Shown: positions 29,288 through 40,031 of the stretch, piece after piece
Numbering within the stretch: position 1 is the first letter of the stretch
How the letters are laid out: each line of letters opens with the position of its first letter
NCBI GenBank assembly: GCA_902626185.1
Contig: CACOEA010000002.1
Location: 1 to 64,000 of the forward strand
Source: an uncultured Pelagibacteraceae bacterium
GTDB taxonomy: Bacteria; Pseudomonadota; Alphaproteobacteria; Pelagibacterales; Pelagibacteraceae
Direction: 5' to 3'
DNA length: 64,000 nucleotides
Translations under genes and position numbers: made by a program
The notes under the pieces: generated by a model
Databases searched by the model: none
The model's input: the letters and a program-made list of their open reading frames with translations, nothing else
What the model was told of the DNA's origin: nothing

Positions 29288-30982
29288 ATGTACATTATTA
29301 GATTTATCTACAAAATAATATTACGAACATTATTTATCACCATTTTTTTTTCCACACTTCAAGCTAAGAATCTGGATAAATTTGAAAAGGCAAGTTTCAT
29401 TTCTGATTATTTTTCAGGACTTATACTCTTAAATGATAATCAGTATAGCAAATCATATGGTTATTTAAGAAATCTTGAAGGTCTTGAGAGTAATCATCCT
29501 AGCTATTCTATAAAATACTTACACTCGTTGGTTAATCTTGGCAGGTTTAATGAGGCATTTCATTTTTCTAAGAAATTAGAAAAAGCAAGACTAAATAATT
29601 TCGAAAGTGATTTGATCATTGGAATTTATTACTTAAAAGATAAAAATTATTTGTTAGCAAATAAGTATTTTTCTAACTTAAAAGACTATAAAGATAAATC
29701 AATACTTGATAATTTTATTGTAAATTCACTTTCAAACTGGGTTAACTTTAATGAATTAAGTCTGACTGAAGCTAAAAAAAGAATTGATTTAATTGATCCA
29801 AGACTTGAAAATTTGAAACGTATCCAAAATATTTTTTTACATTGTTTTTTTAAAAGTCCAAAAACTGGATTTTATTTCGAGGACCTCACTTCAAACAAAG
29901 AAGTTGATTTCTCAAGATATAACTATTTTCATGCAAAATATTTATCAAATAAAAATAAATATGAAGAAGCTAAAATAATAATAGACTCTTCGCTTAAACT
30001 GTATCCGAGAAATCTACTATTAAATCAATTGAAATTAGACCTCGTTAACAAAAAATATAAAAATGAATTCAATTGTGAAAATTTAACGAATGTAGTCGCT
30101 GAAATTTTTTATATTTCAGCAAATGCTTTATCTTTACAAAACTTATATAAATCTTCAAATTTTTATTTAAATTTAGCAAAATTTTTAAATAAAAATTTTT
30201 ATTCTTTTGACGCATTATTGGCTGAAAATTTTTTTAAGATTAATAAATTTGATGAAGCAAAAAAAATTTATAATGATATAGGAAGGCACGGCGAAGCTTT
30301 TCTTTGGTATAGCGCTAAACAAAACGCTAAAATTTTGATTGAGGAAAACAAGGACGAAAAAGCTTTAAAACTTATTAAAAACACTTTCGAAAAGTTATCA
30401 AAAAAAGATATCTATGAAACGTATGATTTTGCTAGATTTTTAAAAAACAATGACAAATTCGAGGAGTCAATCAAAGTTTATACCAATATAATTAATAAGA
30501 TAAGTGAAACTCATCCTTTGTATCCTGATGTCAAGGATGGTAGGGGCGTTGCTTATGAGAGAATAGGAGAATGGAAGAAAGCTGAAAAAGATTTACTTGC
30601 ATCTTTAAAAGTAAGCCCAAACCAAGCTTATGTTATTAATTATCTTGCATACTCATGGATAGAACAAGGAGTTAAAATTGAAAAGTCTTTAAAGATGTTA
30701 GAAAAAGCAAATGACTTAAAAGCTAATGACCCTTACATTATTGATTCTTTAGGATGGGCATTGTTTAAACTTAAAAGATATAAAGACGCAAAACTACAAC
30801 TACAATCGGCTGTTGAATTAATGCCTGCTGATCCTGTGGTAAATGATCATTATGGTGATGCACTTTGGATGAATGGAGAAAAAATACAGGCTAGGTATTT
30901 TTGGAATTATGTATTAAGTCTCGAGGATATCGAAGACGAAATGAAACAAAGTGTCGAAAATAAATTAACTTCTGGCCTTTAA
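29288..30982 (+). CDS. TPR-repeat exported protein
   Basis: 564 aa; N-terminal signal-like segment, C-terminal TPRs (AYVINYLAYSWIEQG..., DPYIIDSLGWALFKLKRYKDAKLQLQSAVELMP). Confidence 0.85.
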   Translation: MYIIRFIYKIILRTLFITIFFSTLQAKNLDKFEKASFISDYFSGLILLNDNQYSKSYGYLRNLEGLESNHPSYSIKYLHSLVNLGRFNEAFHFSKKLEKARLNNFESDLIIGIYYLKDKNYLLANKYFSNLKDYKDKSILDNFIVNSLSNWVNFNELSLTEAKKRIDLIDPRLENLKRIQNIFLHCFFKSPKTGFYFEDLTSNKEVDFSRYNYFHAKYLSNKNKYEEAKIIIDSSLKLYPRNLLLNQLKLDLVNKKYKNEFNCENLTNVVAEIFYISANALSLQNLYKSSNFYLNLAKFLNKNFYSFDALLAENFFKINKFDEAKKIYNDIGRHGEAFLWYSAKQNAKILIEENKDEKALKLIKNTFEKLSKKDIYETYDFARFLKNNDKFEESIKVYTNIINKISETHPLYPDVKDGRGVAYERIGEWKKAEKDLLASLKVSPNQAYVINYLAYSWIEQGVKIEKSLKMLEKANDLKANDPYIIDSLGWALFKLKRYKDAKLQLQSAVELMPADPVVNDHYGDALWMNGEKIQARYFWNYVLSLEDIEDEMKQSVENKLTSGL

Positions 30983-30987
30983 ATTTA

Positions 30988-31827
30988 ATGATTTTGAAAT
31001 CTTTTTCAAAAATAAACTTGTCACTTAATATTAATAAGAAATTTAAGAGGACTAAATTACACGACATTCAAACATATTATTGCTTATTAAACCTTTTTGA
31101 TTTAATCAAGATTAGGAAGATCAATGGCAATAAGGATAAAATAAGGTTTTATGGAAAATTTGCTAAATATGTCAATTTGAAAGATAATTCAATAATTAAT
31201 ACATTTAAAGTTTTAAGAAATGAAAATCTAGTATCAAATTTTTACTCAGTATCAATAAATAAAAAAATACCAGTGTTCGGTGGTATGGGTGGAGGATCTA
31301 GTAATGCAGCATATTTAGCAAGATACTTTATTAAAAAGAGATTTAATAAAAAATTGTTGAAAAAATTTGAACAAAAAATTGGGACAGATTTTAAGTTATT
31401 TTTCAGCAAACAAGGTTTTTTACCAAATTTAGAAGAAGTAATACGATTTAAAAAAAACCATCAATTTTATGTTTTGTTAATATACCCATATATTAGATGT
31501 TCATCAAAGACAGCATATTCAAAAGTAAACAAAAGTTTATTTAAGCCTAAAGAGAAATATTACAGGACCAACAATAAAAAAAAATTCATTGAATTTATAT
31601 CTAAAAAAAATAACGCTTTAGAGTTACTCATTAAAAAAAGGTTTAAACGAATAAAAATATTAATAAATGATGTTAGTAAATTACGAGGATGCTATTTTTC
31701 AAGAATGACCGGATCTGGATCTGTTTGTTATGGTATTTTTCAAAGCAAAAAAACAGCTGATGCTGGGTTAAACTGGATTAGGTCAAAATATCCTAAATAT
31801 TGGGTTTCAGTCGCAAAAACTATTTAA
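30988..31827 (+). CDS. ispE: 4-diphosphocytidyl-2-C-methyl-D-erythritol kinase
   Basis: 279 aa; KSFSKINLSLNI, VFGGMGGGSSNAAYLARYF GHMP motif. Confidence 0.92.
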   Translation: MILKSFSKINLSLNINKKFKRTKLHDIQTYYCLLNLFDLIKIRKINGNKDKIRFYGKFAKYVNLKDNSIINTFKVLRNENLVSNFYSVSINKKIPVFGGMGGGSSNAAYLARYFIKKRFNKKLLKKFEQKIGTDFKLFFSKQGFLPNLEEVIRFKKNHQFYVLLIYPYIRCSSKTAYSKVNKSLFKPKEKYYRTNNKKKFIEFISKKNNALELLIKKRFKRIKILINDVSKLRGCYFSRMTGSGSVCYGIFQSKKTADAGLNWIRSKYPKYWVSVAKTI

Positions 31828-31860
31828 ATTTAAATATTTATGATATATCAAAACTTATAT

Positions 31861-31934
31861 TGGGGCATAGCCAAGCGGTAAGGCAGCGGTTTTTGATACC
31901 GCCATCCTAGGTTCGAATCCTAGTGCCCCAGCCA
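31861..31934 (+). tRNA. tRNA-Gln (anticodon TTG), CCA encoded
   Basis: Acceptor TGGGGCA/TGCCCCA; D arm GCC...GGC; anticodon arm GCGGT-TTTTGAT-ACCGC; T arm CTAGG-TTCGAAT-CCTAG; discriminator G then CCA. Confidence 0.95.
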
Positions 31935-31940
31935 ATAAAT

Positions 31941-33197
31941 ATGTTGAATTCTAAATTAATTCAAAAAATAAGACAAAAATTTTTTCCTTTTTATAAGAAT
32001 AAAGATTTAAAATTTGTTTTTAAAAAACTTCAAGAAGATTTCCCCAAAACACCCGTTAACGCTATGTATGTTGGCGGCTGTGTTCGTAAATATTTAATGG
32101 GTGAAAAAATAGATGATATAGATATCGCAACATCGTTAACACCTGATCAAGTAAAAGAGAAATTTAAAGACACAAAATTCAATGTGATCGATACCGGCAT
32201 CAAACATGGAACTGTAACACTTATTTTAGACAAATTAAAATTAGAGTTAACTACGTTAAGAAAAGATATAACCACAGATGGAAGACATGCCGAAGTTGAA
32301 TATACAGATAACTGGAAGGAAGATTCTAATAGGAGAGATTTCACAATTAATGCAATTTATTTAGACACTTATGGCAACATCTTTGATCCACAGTTAGGAA
32401 AAAAAGATTTAGAAAATAACATTGTAAAATTTATTGGTGATCCTCAAAAAAGAATTGAGGAAGACTATTTAAGAATAGTAAGATTTATAAGGTTTTCAAT
32501 TGATTTTCAAAATAAAATTGAAGAATCAACAATCGTAGCACTTAAATTAAATCTAAATGGCATTAAGCAAATTTCTAAAGAGAGAATATTTCTAGAACTG
32601 CATAAAATTTTGAAATCTAAAAACTTTTATAAACTAGAAAAAAATGAAATTTTAAAAGAAATTTTTTTATTAATTTTCCCAGAATTTAAGTATTTAGAAA
32701 GATTAAAGAAATTAGATATTATTCCTAAAAAACCTTTTATCGATAAAGATGATCTTTTATCAATACTAATAGTTGATGATAAAGATAATCACGAATATTT
32801 CTCACACAAGTATAAGATTTCTAATGACCTGAGAAACAAAATGAATGTATTTGCTCAAAATTTTTTAAATATTAGAGAAAACAAAAATTTTTTTTTAAAA
32901 GATCTAAAAAAGAATATCTTTAATTATGGAAAAAATCACATCAAAGCATTAAATCTATTTAATTTTTTAAATAACAAAAAAATTAAATTAGCAGATTTTT
33001 TGAAGATTTCTAAAATGATAGATGGCACCTCACTCCCCGAGTTCCCAATTGACGGAAACTATCTTAAAGGTAAAGGTATTGAAGAGGGTTTAATAATGGG
33101 AAAAGTTTTGAGACTATTAAAAGAGGAGTGGTTAAAGAACAACTTTGAATTAAAAGAGGAACAAATTTTGAAAATAATTAAAGATAACAGCAACTAA
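31941..33197 (+). CDS. cca: CCA tRNA nucleotidyltransferase / poly(A) polymerase family
   Basis: ORF-track frame 31923..33197; start moved to MLNSK at 31941 because upstream codons lie in the t[41 protein letters not shown]. Confidence 0.93.
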   Translation: MLNSKLIQKIRQKFFPFYKNKDLKFVFKKLQEDFPKTPVNAMYVGGCVRKYLMGEKIDDIDIATSLTPDQVKEKFKDTKFNVIDTGIKHGTVTLILDKLKLELTTLRKDITTDGRHAEVEYTDNWKEDSNRRDFTINAIYLDTYGNIFDPQLGKKDLENNIVKFIGDPQKRIEEDYLRIVRFIRFSIDFQNKIEESTIVALKLNLNGIKQISKERIFLELHKILKSKNFYKLEKNEILKEIFLLIFPEFKYLERLKKLDIIPKKPFIDKDDLLSILIVDDKDNHEYFSHKYKISNDLRNKMNVFAQNFLNIRENKNFFLKDLKKNIFNYGKNHIKALNLFNFLNNKKIKLADFLKISKMIDGTSLPEFPIDGNYLKGKGIEEGLIMGKVLRLLKEEWLKNNFELKEEQILKIIKDNSN

Positions 33198-33670
33198 ATA
33201 TACTGAACATCTTTTATTTCAAAATTTCTTTCACCCGAAGGAGTATTTACAACAACCATATCACCTTTATTTTTACCGATTAACGCTTTACCAATTGGAC
33301 TTTTGTAAAAAATCAAATTTTTTTTAATATCCGCTTCGTCTTGACCAACTAATCTGTAAGAAATTTGTTTATTTGTTTCTAGATCAAAAACATTAATTGT
33401 TGAACCAAAAATTACTTTGCCTTCATTTTCAATTTTCGTAACATCAATCACATTTGCTCTAGCAATTAAATCATTGATAGCCAGCACTCGTCCTTCGATT
33501 AAACCTTGTTGCTCTTTAGCAGCATGGTATTCAGCATTTTCTTTCAGATCACCATGTGATCTCGCTTCAGCTATTGCCTCAACTATTTTTGGTCTTTGAA
33601 CATTTTTCAAATCTTCTAACTCAGATTTTAAATTTTCTAGACCTTTAACTGTTATAGGTTCTTTTTCCAT
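33194..33670 (-). CDS. greA: transcription elongation factor GreA
   Basis: 158 aa; [27 protein letters not shown]. Confidence 0.97.
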   Translation of the reverse strand: MEKEPITVKGLENLKSELEDLKNVQRPKIVEAIAEARSHGDLKENAEYHAAKEQQGLIEGRVLAINDLIARANVIDVTKIENEGKVIFGSTINVFDLETNKQISYRLVGQDEADIKKNLIFYKSPIGKALIGKNKGDMVVVNTPSGERNFEIKDVQYI

Positions 33671-33673
33671 TAT

Positions 33674-34495
33674 TTACCATTTAGCTTGAGGTGGAAGGGA
33701 CATTAAAATAGACTCAACATTCCCACCACTGTTTAATCCAAACTTTGTACCTCTATCAAATAAAAGATTAAATTCAACATACCTTCCTCTTTTCAAGAGT
33801 TGTATTTGTTTATCTTTTTTTGTCCATTTATATTTTTTTTTCTTATCAATTATGGCTTTTGAAATATCTATAAATCCTATACCTAGCTCTCTTACAAATT
33901 TAAAATTTTTAGTCCAATTTTTTTTTTCATAATCAAAAAAAATACCACCTATACCTCTTGGTTCATTTCTGTGTGGTAAAAAAAAATATTTATCGCACCA
34001 TTTTTTATACTTATTATAATTTTTTCCATTTTGTTTGCAAATTTTTTTTAACATTGAATGAACAAATAATTTTTCTTTTTTATCTTCATGACTTGGAGTT
34101 ACATCCATCCCACCACCAAACCATTCTTTTGTAGTTACGATAAATCTAGAATTAAAGTGTATTGCAGGAATTTTTGGATTTTTCATATGTGCAACAACTG
34201 ACACTCCTGAGGCCCAATATTTACCGTCTTTTTTAGCACCAAGTATTTTAGATCTAAAATTTTTTTTAAATTTCCCGGAAACGGTCGACTTATTTACTCC
34301 AACTTTTTCAAATATATTTCCGTTTGTTAATAAAAAGGAAGTTCCACCTCCTTCTTTATTAATTTGTTTTTTCCAAATTCTTTTTTTAAACTTTACGTTT
34401 CCTTTCTCTAAATTTTCAAATTCTTTGCAAATCTGTGTTTGTAAATAGGAGAACCAACTATCTGCCATTTTTTTTCTAAAGTCTAAATTTATCAT
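33674..34495 (-). CDS. hemF: oxygen-dependent coproporphyrinogen III oxidase
   Basis: 273 aa; HFNSRF, WFGGGMDVTPS, HRNEPRGIGGIFFDY, YVEFNLLFDRGTKFGL. Confidence 0.96.
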   Translation of the reverse strand: MINLDFRKKMADSWFSYLQTQICKEFENLEKGNVKFKKRIWKKQINKEGGGTSFLLTNGNIFEKVGVNKSTVSGKFKKNFRSKILGAKKDGKYWASGVSVVAHMKNPKIPAIHFNSRFIVTTKEWFGGGMDVTPSHEDKKEKLFVHSMLKKICKQNGKNYNKYKKWCDKYFFLPHRNEPRGIGGIFFDYEKKNWTKNFKFVRELGIGFIDISKAIIDKKKKYKWTKKDKQIQLLKRGRYVEFNLLFDRGTKFGLNSGGNVESILMSLPPQAKW

Positions 34496-34941
34496 TTTAA
34501 TAATTTGATTTGTCGCATCGCTTCAGAAACCGAGATCGCTGCACTAATAGCAACATTTAAAGATCTTGCTTTCTTCATCATAGGAATTTTAAGCTTATGT
34601 TCTATATCTTTGTGAATATTTTTTGGAACTCCAGCGCTTTCTCTACCAAATAAAAGTATATCTTTTTTTTTATATTTAAAATCAAGGTAAGATTTTTTCG
34701 CTTTAGTTGTCATAAGAACTACTCTAAATTTTTTGTTTTTTTTAATAAACATTTCATAATCTTCGTATTTGAAAATTTTACTAATTCCAATATAATCCAT
34801 CACTACTCTTTTAAATCTAGAGTCATTAATATTAAAGCCACAAGGTTCAATAATATGAATTTTTAAATTTAAACAAGCTCCTAGCCTAATTATAGCCGCA
34901 GTATTTTGAGGAATGTCTGGTTTATAGAGTGCTATGTGCAT
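34492..34941 (-). CDS. trmL: tRNA (cytidine(34)-2'-O)-methyltransferase
   Basis: 149 aa; ALYKPDIPQNTAAIIRLGACLN, LLFGRESAGVP, IPMMKKARSLNVAISAAI SPOUT motifs. Confidence 0.93.
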   Translation of the reverse strand: MHIALYKPDIPQNTAAIIRLGACLNLKIHIIEPCGFNINDSRFKRVVMDYIGISKIFKYEDYEMFIKKNKKFRVVLMTTKAKKSYLDFKYKKKDILLFGRESAGVPKNIHKDIEHKLKIPMMKKARSLNVAISAAISVSEAMRQIKLLK

Positions 34942-35039
34942 TATTATGCCCTAATTTACTATATTTATGTGTCATTCTGACCCTAGAAAATAGAATTATT
35001 TAGTCTTATTTAATAATTGCATTATAAACACATACATAA

Positions 35040-35561
35040 ATGAGCAAAGAAGAAAAAAACGTTAATAGAAGAGATTTTTTATTTACTGCTAGCTACACGG
35101 TTGGAGCAGTCGGTCTTGGCGCTGTAGTCTGGCCTTTAATCGATCAAATGAATCCTGATAAAGCTCAACAAGCTTTAGCAACAACCGAAGTCGATATCAG
35201 CAATGTAGAGCCTGGGAAATCGATTACAGTATTATGGAGAGGAAAACCTGTTTTCTTAAAAAGAAGGACACCCGATGAAATAGCAGAAGCTCGTGCAGTT
35301 AGCATGGACGATTTGCCTGATCCACAAAAAGACGAGGAAAGGGTAAAAGAGGGTAAAGATGAATGGTTAGTAATGTTAGGTGTTTGCACTCATCTTGGAT
35401 GTGTTCCTTTAAAAGATAAAGGAGATTACAAAGGCTGGTTTTGTCCTTGTCATGGATCACACTACGATGTCTCAGGAAGGATTAGAAAAGGACCTGCGCC
35501 AAAAAATATGGAAATACCTAAGTTTGAATTTGTTGATAACAATACTATTAAGATAGGATAA
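35040..35561 (+). CDS. petA: ubiquinol-cytochrome c reductase Rieske iron-sulfur subunit
   Basis: 173 aa; Tat-like NRRDFLF, CTHLGCVP...FCPCHGSHYD. Confidence 0.97.
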   Translation: MSKEEKNVNRRDFLFTASYTVGAVGLGAVVWPLIDQMNPDKAQQALATTEVDISNVEPGKSITVLWRGKPVFLKRRTPDEIAEARAVSMDDLPDPQKDEERVKEGKDEWLVMLGVCTHLGCVPLKDKGDYKGWFCPCHGSHYDVSGRIRKGPAPKNMEIPKFEFVDNNTIKIG

Positions 35562-35564
35562 ATT

Positions 35565-36827
35565 ATGAGTGAGCATGAATATAAACCCAAGTCAAAAGCA
35601 GGAAAATGGTTTAATGATCGTTTACCACTTTTAACTTTAGGAGCGCATTTAACAGACTATCCTACCCCTAAAAATCTTAACTACTGGTGGACTTTTGGAG
35701 GAATACTTACTTTTTGTTTATTAACACAGATTATTACAGGAATAGTTTTGGCTATGCACTACGTTGCTCACGCTGATTTAGCATTTGCAAGTGTTGAGCA
35801 CATTATGCGGGACGTAAATTATGGATGGTTAATTAGGTATATTCATAGCAATGGGGCGTCTATGTTTTTCTTGGCAGTTTACATTCATATTTTTAGATCT
35901 TTATTTTATGGATCTTACAAGTCACCAAGGGAAGTAATATGGATTATAGGTTTAATGATTTATTTATTAATGATGGCAGCAGCATTTATGGGCTATGTTC
36001 TTCCTTGGGGACAGATGAGTTTTTGGGGAGCGACAGTAATTACAAATTTATTTAGTGCCATTCCATTAGTTGGCGATAGCATAACAACTTGGTTATGGGG
36101 AGCTTATTCTGTCGATAACCCGACTTTGAATAGATTTTTTAGTCTACATTATTTAATTCCATTTTTAATTTTGGGACTAGTAGTTCTGCATATTTGGGCC
36201 TTACACGTTCCAGGAAATAATAATCCAGTTGGAATAGATATAAAAAAACCATCTAAAGATACTGTGCCTTTTCATCCTTATATAACTATAAAAGATACAT
36301 TCGCATTATTACTTTTTATGATTGTGTTCGCTGGCTTTGTATTTTTTACCCCAAATGTTTTAGGTCACTCAGATAATTACATTCCGGCAAATCCATTAGT
36401 AACTCCAGCACATATTGTGCCAGAGTGGTATCTATTACCCTTTTATGCAATTTTAAGATCAGTGCCAGATAAACTTGGTGGAGTTATATTAATGTTCGGT
36501 GCAATATTCATTCTTTTTGTTTTACCATGGCTCGATACATCTAAAGTTAGATCCGCAGTATTTAGACCAATCTATAGACAATTTTATTGGATATTTGTTA
36601 TAGACGTTCTAATGCTTGGATACATGGGTGCAATGCCTGCTGAAGGCATCTATTTAGTTTTAGCTAGAGTTGGAACAGTATATTACTTCTTACATTTTAT
36701 TGTTGTGATGCCATTGGTGGGATTATTTGAAAAAACTGATCCAATACCTATGAGTATATCCGAACCAGTTCTGACCGGTGGAGGTGCAGAACCATCTTTA
36801 GCTAAGAAGGATAATGGCAAAATTTAA
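35565..36827 (+). CDS. petB: cytochrome b
   Basis: 420 aa; [41 protein letters not shown]. Confidence 0.98.
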   Translation: MSEHEYKPKSKAGKWFNDRLPLLTLGAHLTDYPTPKNLNYWWTFGGILTFCLLTQIITGIVLAMHYVAHADLAFASVEHIMRDVNYGWLIRYIHSNGASMFFLAVYIHIFRSLFYGSYKSPREVIWIIGLMIYLLMMAAAFMGYVLPWGQMSFWGATVITNLFSAIPLVGDSITTWLWGAYSVDNPTLNRFFSLHYLIPFLILGLVVLHIWALHVPGNNNPVGIDIKKPSKDTVPFHPYITIKDTFALLLFMIVFAGFVFFTPNVLGHSDNYIPANPLVTPAHIVPEWYLLPFYAILRSVPDKLGGVILMFGAIFILFVLPWLDTSKVRSAVFRPIYRQFYWIFVIDVLMLGYMGAMPAEGIYLVLARVGTVYYFLHFIVVMPLVGLFEKTDPIPMSISEPVLTGGGAEPSLAKKDNGKI

Positions 36828-37596
36828 TTTTACAAAGATATTAAGTATTCTGACAATAACCTTTATCCCTAATACTATTTTCTCCGCTGAACAAATAGAT
36901 CCAATCAAGGTTGATTGGAGTTTTAAAGGTTTAACAGGAAAATTTGATAGAGCCTCACTACAAAGAGGATTTCAAGTTTACAAGGAGGTATGTTCCTCTT
37001 GTCATTCAATGCAATATCTCAGCTATAGAAATTTGGGTGAGCCTGGGGGGCCTGAATTTTCTGAAGCCGAGGTAAAAGCGATAGCCGCCAGCATAGAAAT
37101 TGAAGATGGTCCAGATAGTCAAGGTGAAATGTTCACTAGACCAGGCAGACCGTCAGATAAGTTTAAGAGTCCTTATCCAAATGTTAACGCTTCAATTGCA
37201 GCTAATGGGGGAGCTTATCCTCCTGATATGTCTGTCTTGGTAAAGGCTAGGCCAGGAGGATCAAATTACATTTACTCAGTACTAGTAGGATACGAAGATC
37301 CACCAGCTGGAATGGAATTGGATGATGGTGTTTATTACAACAAGTATATGATAGGAAATAAAATCAAAATGTCATCCCCATTATCAGAGGGAATCGTAGA
37401 GTATGCCGATGGCACAGAAGCTAGTGTAAATCAGATGGCGAAAGATGTCACAACTTTTTTATCCTGGGCTGCTGAACCTGAACTGGAAGAAAGACATAGA
37501 ACTGGGGTGAAAGTAATAATCTATCTTATTCTTTTAACAGTATTAGTTTACTTAAGCATGAAGAAAATATGGTCAAGGATTGACTCTGAAATATAA
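36814..37596 (+). CDS. petC: cytochrome c1
   Basis: 260 aa; haem motif [36 protein letters not shown]-terminal TM. Confidence 0.95.
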   Translation: MAKFNFTKILSILTITFIPNTIFSAEQIDPIKVDWSFKGLTGKFDRASLQRGFQVYKEVCSSCHSMQYLSYRNLGEPGGPEFSEAEVKAIAASIEIEDGPDSQGEMFTRPGRPSDKFKSPYPNVNASIAANGGAYPPDMSVLVKARPGGSNYIYSVLVGYEDPPAGMELDDGVYYNKYMIGNKIKMSSPLSEGIVEYADGTEASVNQMAKDVTTFLSWAAEPELEERHRTGVKVIIYLILLTVLVYLSMKKIWSRIDSEI

Positions 37597-38643
37597 AACA
37601 TCTCCATCTTTCACAATATAGTCTTTGCCTTCAATCCTCAATTTTCCGTTTTCTCTACATTTTTCGGCACTGCCATATTTTATGAAATCTTCACACGAAA
37701 CAGCTTCAGCTCTAATAAAGTTTTTTTCAAAATCAGTATGAATTACACCAGCTGCTTTAGGAGCCAAAGTATTTTTTTTTATTGTCCAAGCTTTACTCTC
37801 TTTAGGGCCGGACGTAAAGAAAGTATCAAGGCCTAGAAGATCATAGCCTTCTCTTATCAATTGATTTAAACCAGTTTTATTAAGGCCAACTTCTTTCATA
37901 AATATTTCCCTTTCATCTTTATTTAAGCCCATTATTTGATCTTCTATATCTGCACAGATAACTATAACTTTTTCATTAGAATATTTAGATTTTACCAATT
38001 CTGTAAATTTATTACCATTTGCCAAATTTTTCTCATCAATATTACAAACAATAATTTTTGGTTTTATACTTAGTAAACCAATGCTTGTTAAAAACCTTTC
38101 TTCATTTTTATCTTCAAGCACTATGTTTTTTCCTTGGTTTAATTGTTTTAATTTATCTTCTAAAATATTGATATCTTTTGAACTGAGTAATTTTTTTTTA
38201 CTTTTTTCGAGTTTTTTTTGAATGATATCTATATCTGATAAGATAATTTCAGTATTAATAGTTTCTAAATCATTAAGAGGATTGATTTCTGAATTTACGT
38301 GAGTAATTTTTTCTGACTCAAAACATCTTACTAAATGAATTATCGCATCTACCTCTCTGATATGAGATAAAAATTTGTTTCCTAACCCTTCTCCTTTTGA
38401 AGCTCCTTTGACCAAACCCGCAATATCTACAAATGTTATATTTGTATAAATCTTATTTTTGGAATTCGATAGATTTGATAATTGATCCAATCTTTCATCA
38501 ATTACGTCTACTATGCCTATATTAGGGTCTATGGTGCAAAATGGAAAATTAGCGGCTTCAGCATTTTTTGAGGCTGTTAAAGCATTGAACAGTGTAGACT
38601 TTCCAACGTTAGGAAGCCCAACAATTCCACATTTAAATCCCAT
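37573..38643 (-). CDS. ychF: redox-regulated ATPase YchF
   Basis: 356 aa; GIVGLPNVGKSTLFNALT, FVDIAGLVKGASKGEGLGN, C-terminal DVLYFRVNP. Confidence 0.97.
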   Translation of the reverse strand: MGFKCGIVGLPNVGKSTLFNALTASKNAEAANFPFCTIDPNIGIVDVIDERLDQLSNLSNSKNKIYTNITFVDIAGLVKGASKGEGLGNKFLSHIREVDAIIHLVRCFESEKITHVNSEINPLNDLETINTEIILSDIDIIQKKLEKSKKKLLSSKDINILEDKLKQLNQGKNIVLEDKNEERFLTSIGLLSIKPKIIVCNIDEKNLANGNKFTELVKSKYSNEKVIVICADIEDQIMGLNKDEREIFMKEVGLNKTGLNQLIREGYDLLGLDTFFTSGPKESKAWTIKKNTLAPKAAGVIHTDFEKNFIRAEAVSCEDFIKYGSAEKCRENGKLRIEGKDYIVKDGDVLYFRVNP

Positions 38644-39205
38644 TAAGGTTTTGATTAACTTTGCTTGAAAAAAGATCTATTTTTTTGTCTATAAGAGTTG
38701 GAATTAACTTAACAATATTGTCGGCAATTTCTTTAATTTTCTCTTCTTCATCTTCTTTGAAGTCTTCTAAAACATGGTTATTAACACTTTTTTTTTGTTT
38801 TGGGTGACCGATTCCTATTCTTACTCTTGAGTAATCTTTTCCAATAAATTTATCAATAGACTCTATTCCATTGTGACCTGCGCTGCTACCACCAAACTTA
38901 GCTTTTATTTTTCCAAAATCAATATCTAGGTCGTCATGAAAAACAAAAACGTCCTTAGCATCAATTTTAAAATAATCTATTAATTCTTTAATAGCGGTTC
39001 CAGAATTATTCATAAAGGTGAGAGGTTTAATTGCGTAGATTTTTTTAGACTCAATATTACCAGTGGTTAAAAGACCTTTAAATTTTGGTTTTTGTTTTGA
39101 TAATTTAAAATGTGAATTAATTGCATCAATAATTTTAAAACCAATGTTGTGTCTAGTATTAGTGTAATTTGAGCCTGGATTTCCTAGTCCAACAAGTAAA
39201 AGCAT
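38633..39205 (-). CDS. pth: peptidyl-tRNA hydrolase
   Basis: 190 aa; LVGLGNPGSNYTNTRHNIGF, FHDDLDIDFGKIKAKFGGSSAGHNGI. Confidence 0.97.
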   Translation of the reverse strand: MLLLVGLGNPGSNYTNTRHNIGFKIIDAINSHFKLSKQKPKFKGLLTTGNIESKKIYAIKPLTFMNNSGTAIKELIDYFKIDAKDVFVFHDDLDIDFGKIKAKFGGSSAGHNGIESIDKFIGKDYSRVRIGIGHPKQKKSVNNHVLEDFKEDEEEKIKEIADNIVKLIPTLIDKKIDLFSSKVNQNLNGI

Positions 39206-39210
39206 ATAGT

Positions 39211-39981
39211 TTATTTCTTTTCAGCAGGTTTTTTATCAGCAGCTTTTTTTTCTTCAGGTTTTTTGTCACCAGTGCTTTTTTTATCTCCCGTAGCTGCTTC
39301 TTTTCCTTTTTCGTCTTTTTTAGACGCTTCTCCATCTTTTGAAGCTGCCTCCGCTCCTTCTGCTGGAGCTTCACCTTCAGCACCTTCCGTTGTTTCCTCA
39401 GCTGGTTTCTCAGGTTCTTTGATAACTGTTGGAGCAGCGACTGTAGCGATTACAAAGTCTCGATCTGTTATTGTAGGCACCACATTTTCCGAAAGTTTTA
39501 CCGAAGAAATTTTAATACTTGTACCAATATCAGTTCCCGCTAAGTCAATTATTATGTCGTCAGGAATATTTTCAGCAGGGCACTTTAATTCTACTTTTCT
39601 TCTAACGATATTTAGAACGCCACCTCTCTTTAAACCTGGTGAGTCTGGATGATTGATGAATTTTACTGGAATTTCTATAACTATCTTTTTACCCGACACT
39701 ATTCTCATGAAGTCGATATGAATGGGCTCTTCAGAAATGACGTGATACGCCACATCTCTTGGAAGAACTTTTTCTTTTTTTCCATCAATATCAATCTCTA
39801 GAACTTTTGATAAAAAATTCTCAGAATTTATTAAATTTGCTATTTGTTTTTTTTCTATTGAGATTTTTTGATTAGGATTTTTTCCCCCATATAAAATTGC
39901 AGGAATAAGTCCGTCAGCTCTCAACTTGTTTATTGCACCAGATGTTGCACTGTCTCTTTTTATGGCTTTTATGTTACTCAT
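39211..39981 (-). CDS. rplY: 50S ribosomal protein L25/Ctc with long low-complexity C-terminal tail
   Basis: 256 aa; GLIPAILYGG, RDVAYHVISEEPIHIDFMRI; tail rich in K/E/A/P. Confidence 0.94.
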   Translation of the reverse strand: MSNIKAIKRDSATSGAINKLRADGLIPAILYGGKNPNQKISIEKKQIANLINSENFLSKVLEIDIDGKKEKVLPRDVAYHVISEEPIHIDFMRIVSGKKIVIEIPVKFINHPDSPGLKRGGVLNIVRRKVELKCPAENIPDDIIIDLAGTDIGTSIKISSVKLSENVVPTITDRDFVIATVAAPTVIKEPEKPAEETTEGAEGEAPAEGAEAASKDGEASKKDEKGKEAATGDKKSTGDKKPEEKKAADKKPAEKK

Positions 39982-40031
39982 TTAATTTATTGGAAAAGCT
40001 ATATAACTCAACTTATTTAATAAAACAAGTA

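Noticed and set aside
31923-31940. Upstream start of the cca ORF (MPQPIN...)
   Set aside because: Those codons lie within the tRNA-Gln acceptor/T arm and spacer; the start at 31941 fits the family better.
39159-39652. ORFs of 129 aa (+) and 74 aa (-) overlapping rplY
   Set aside because: Shadow frames produced by the repetitive Lys/Glu/Ala codons of the L25 tail.
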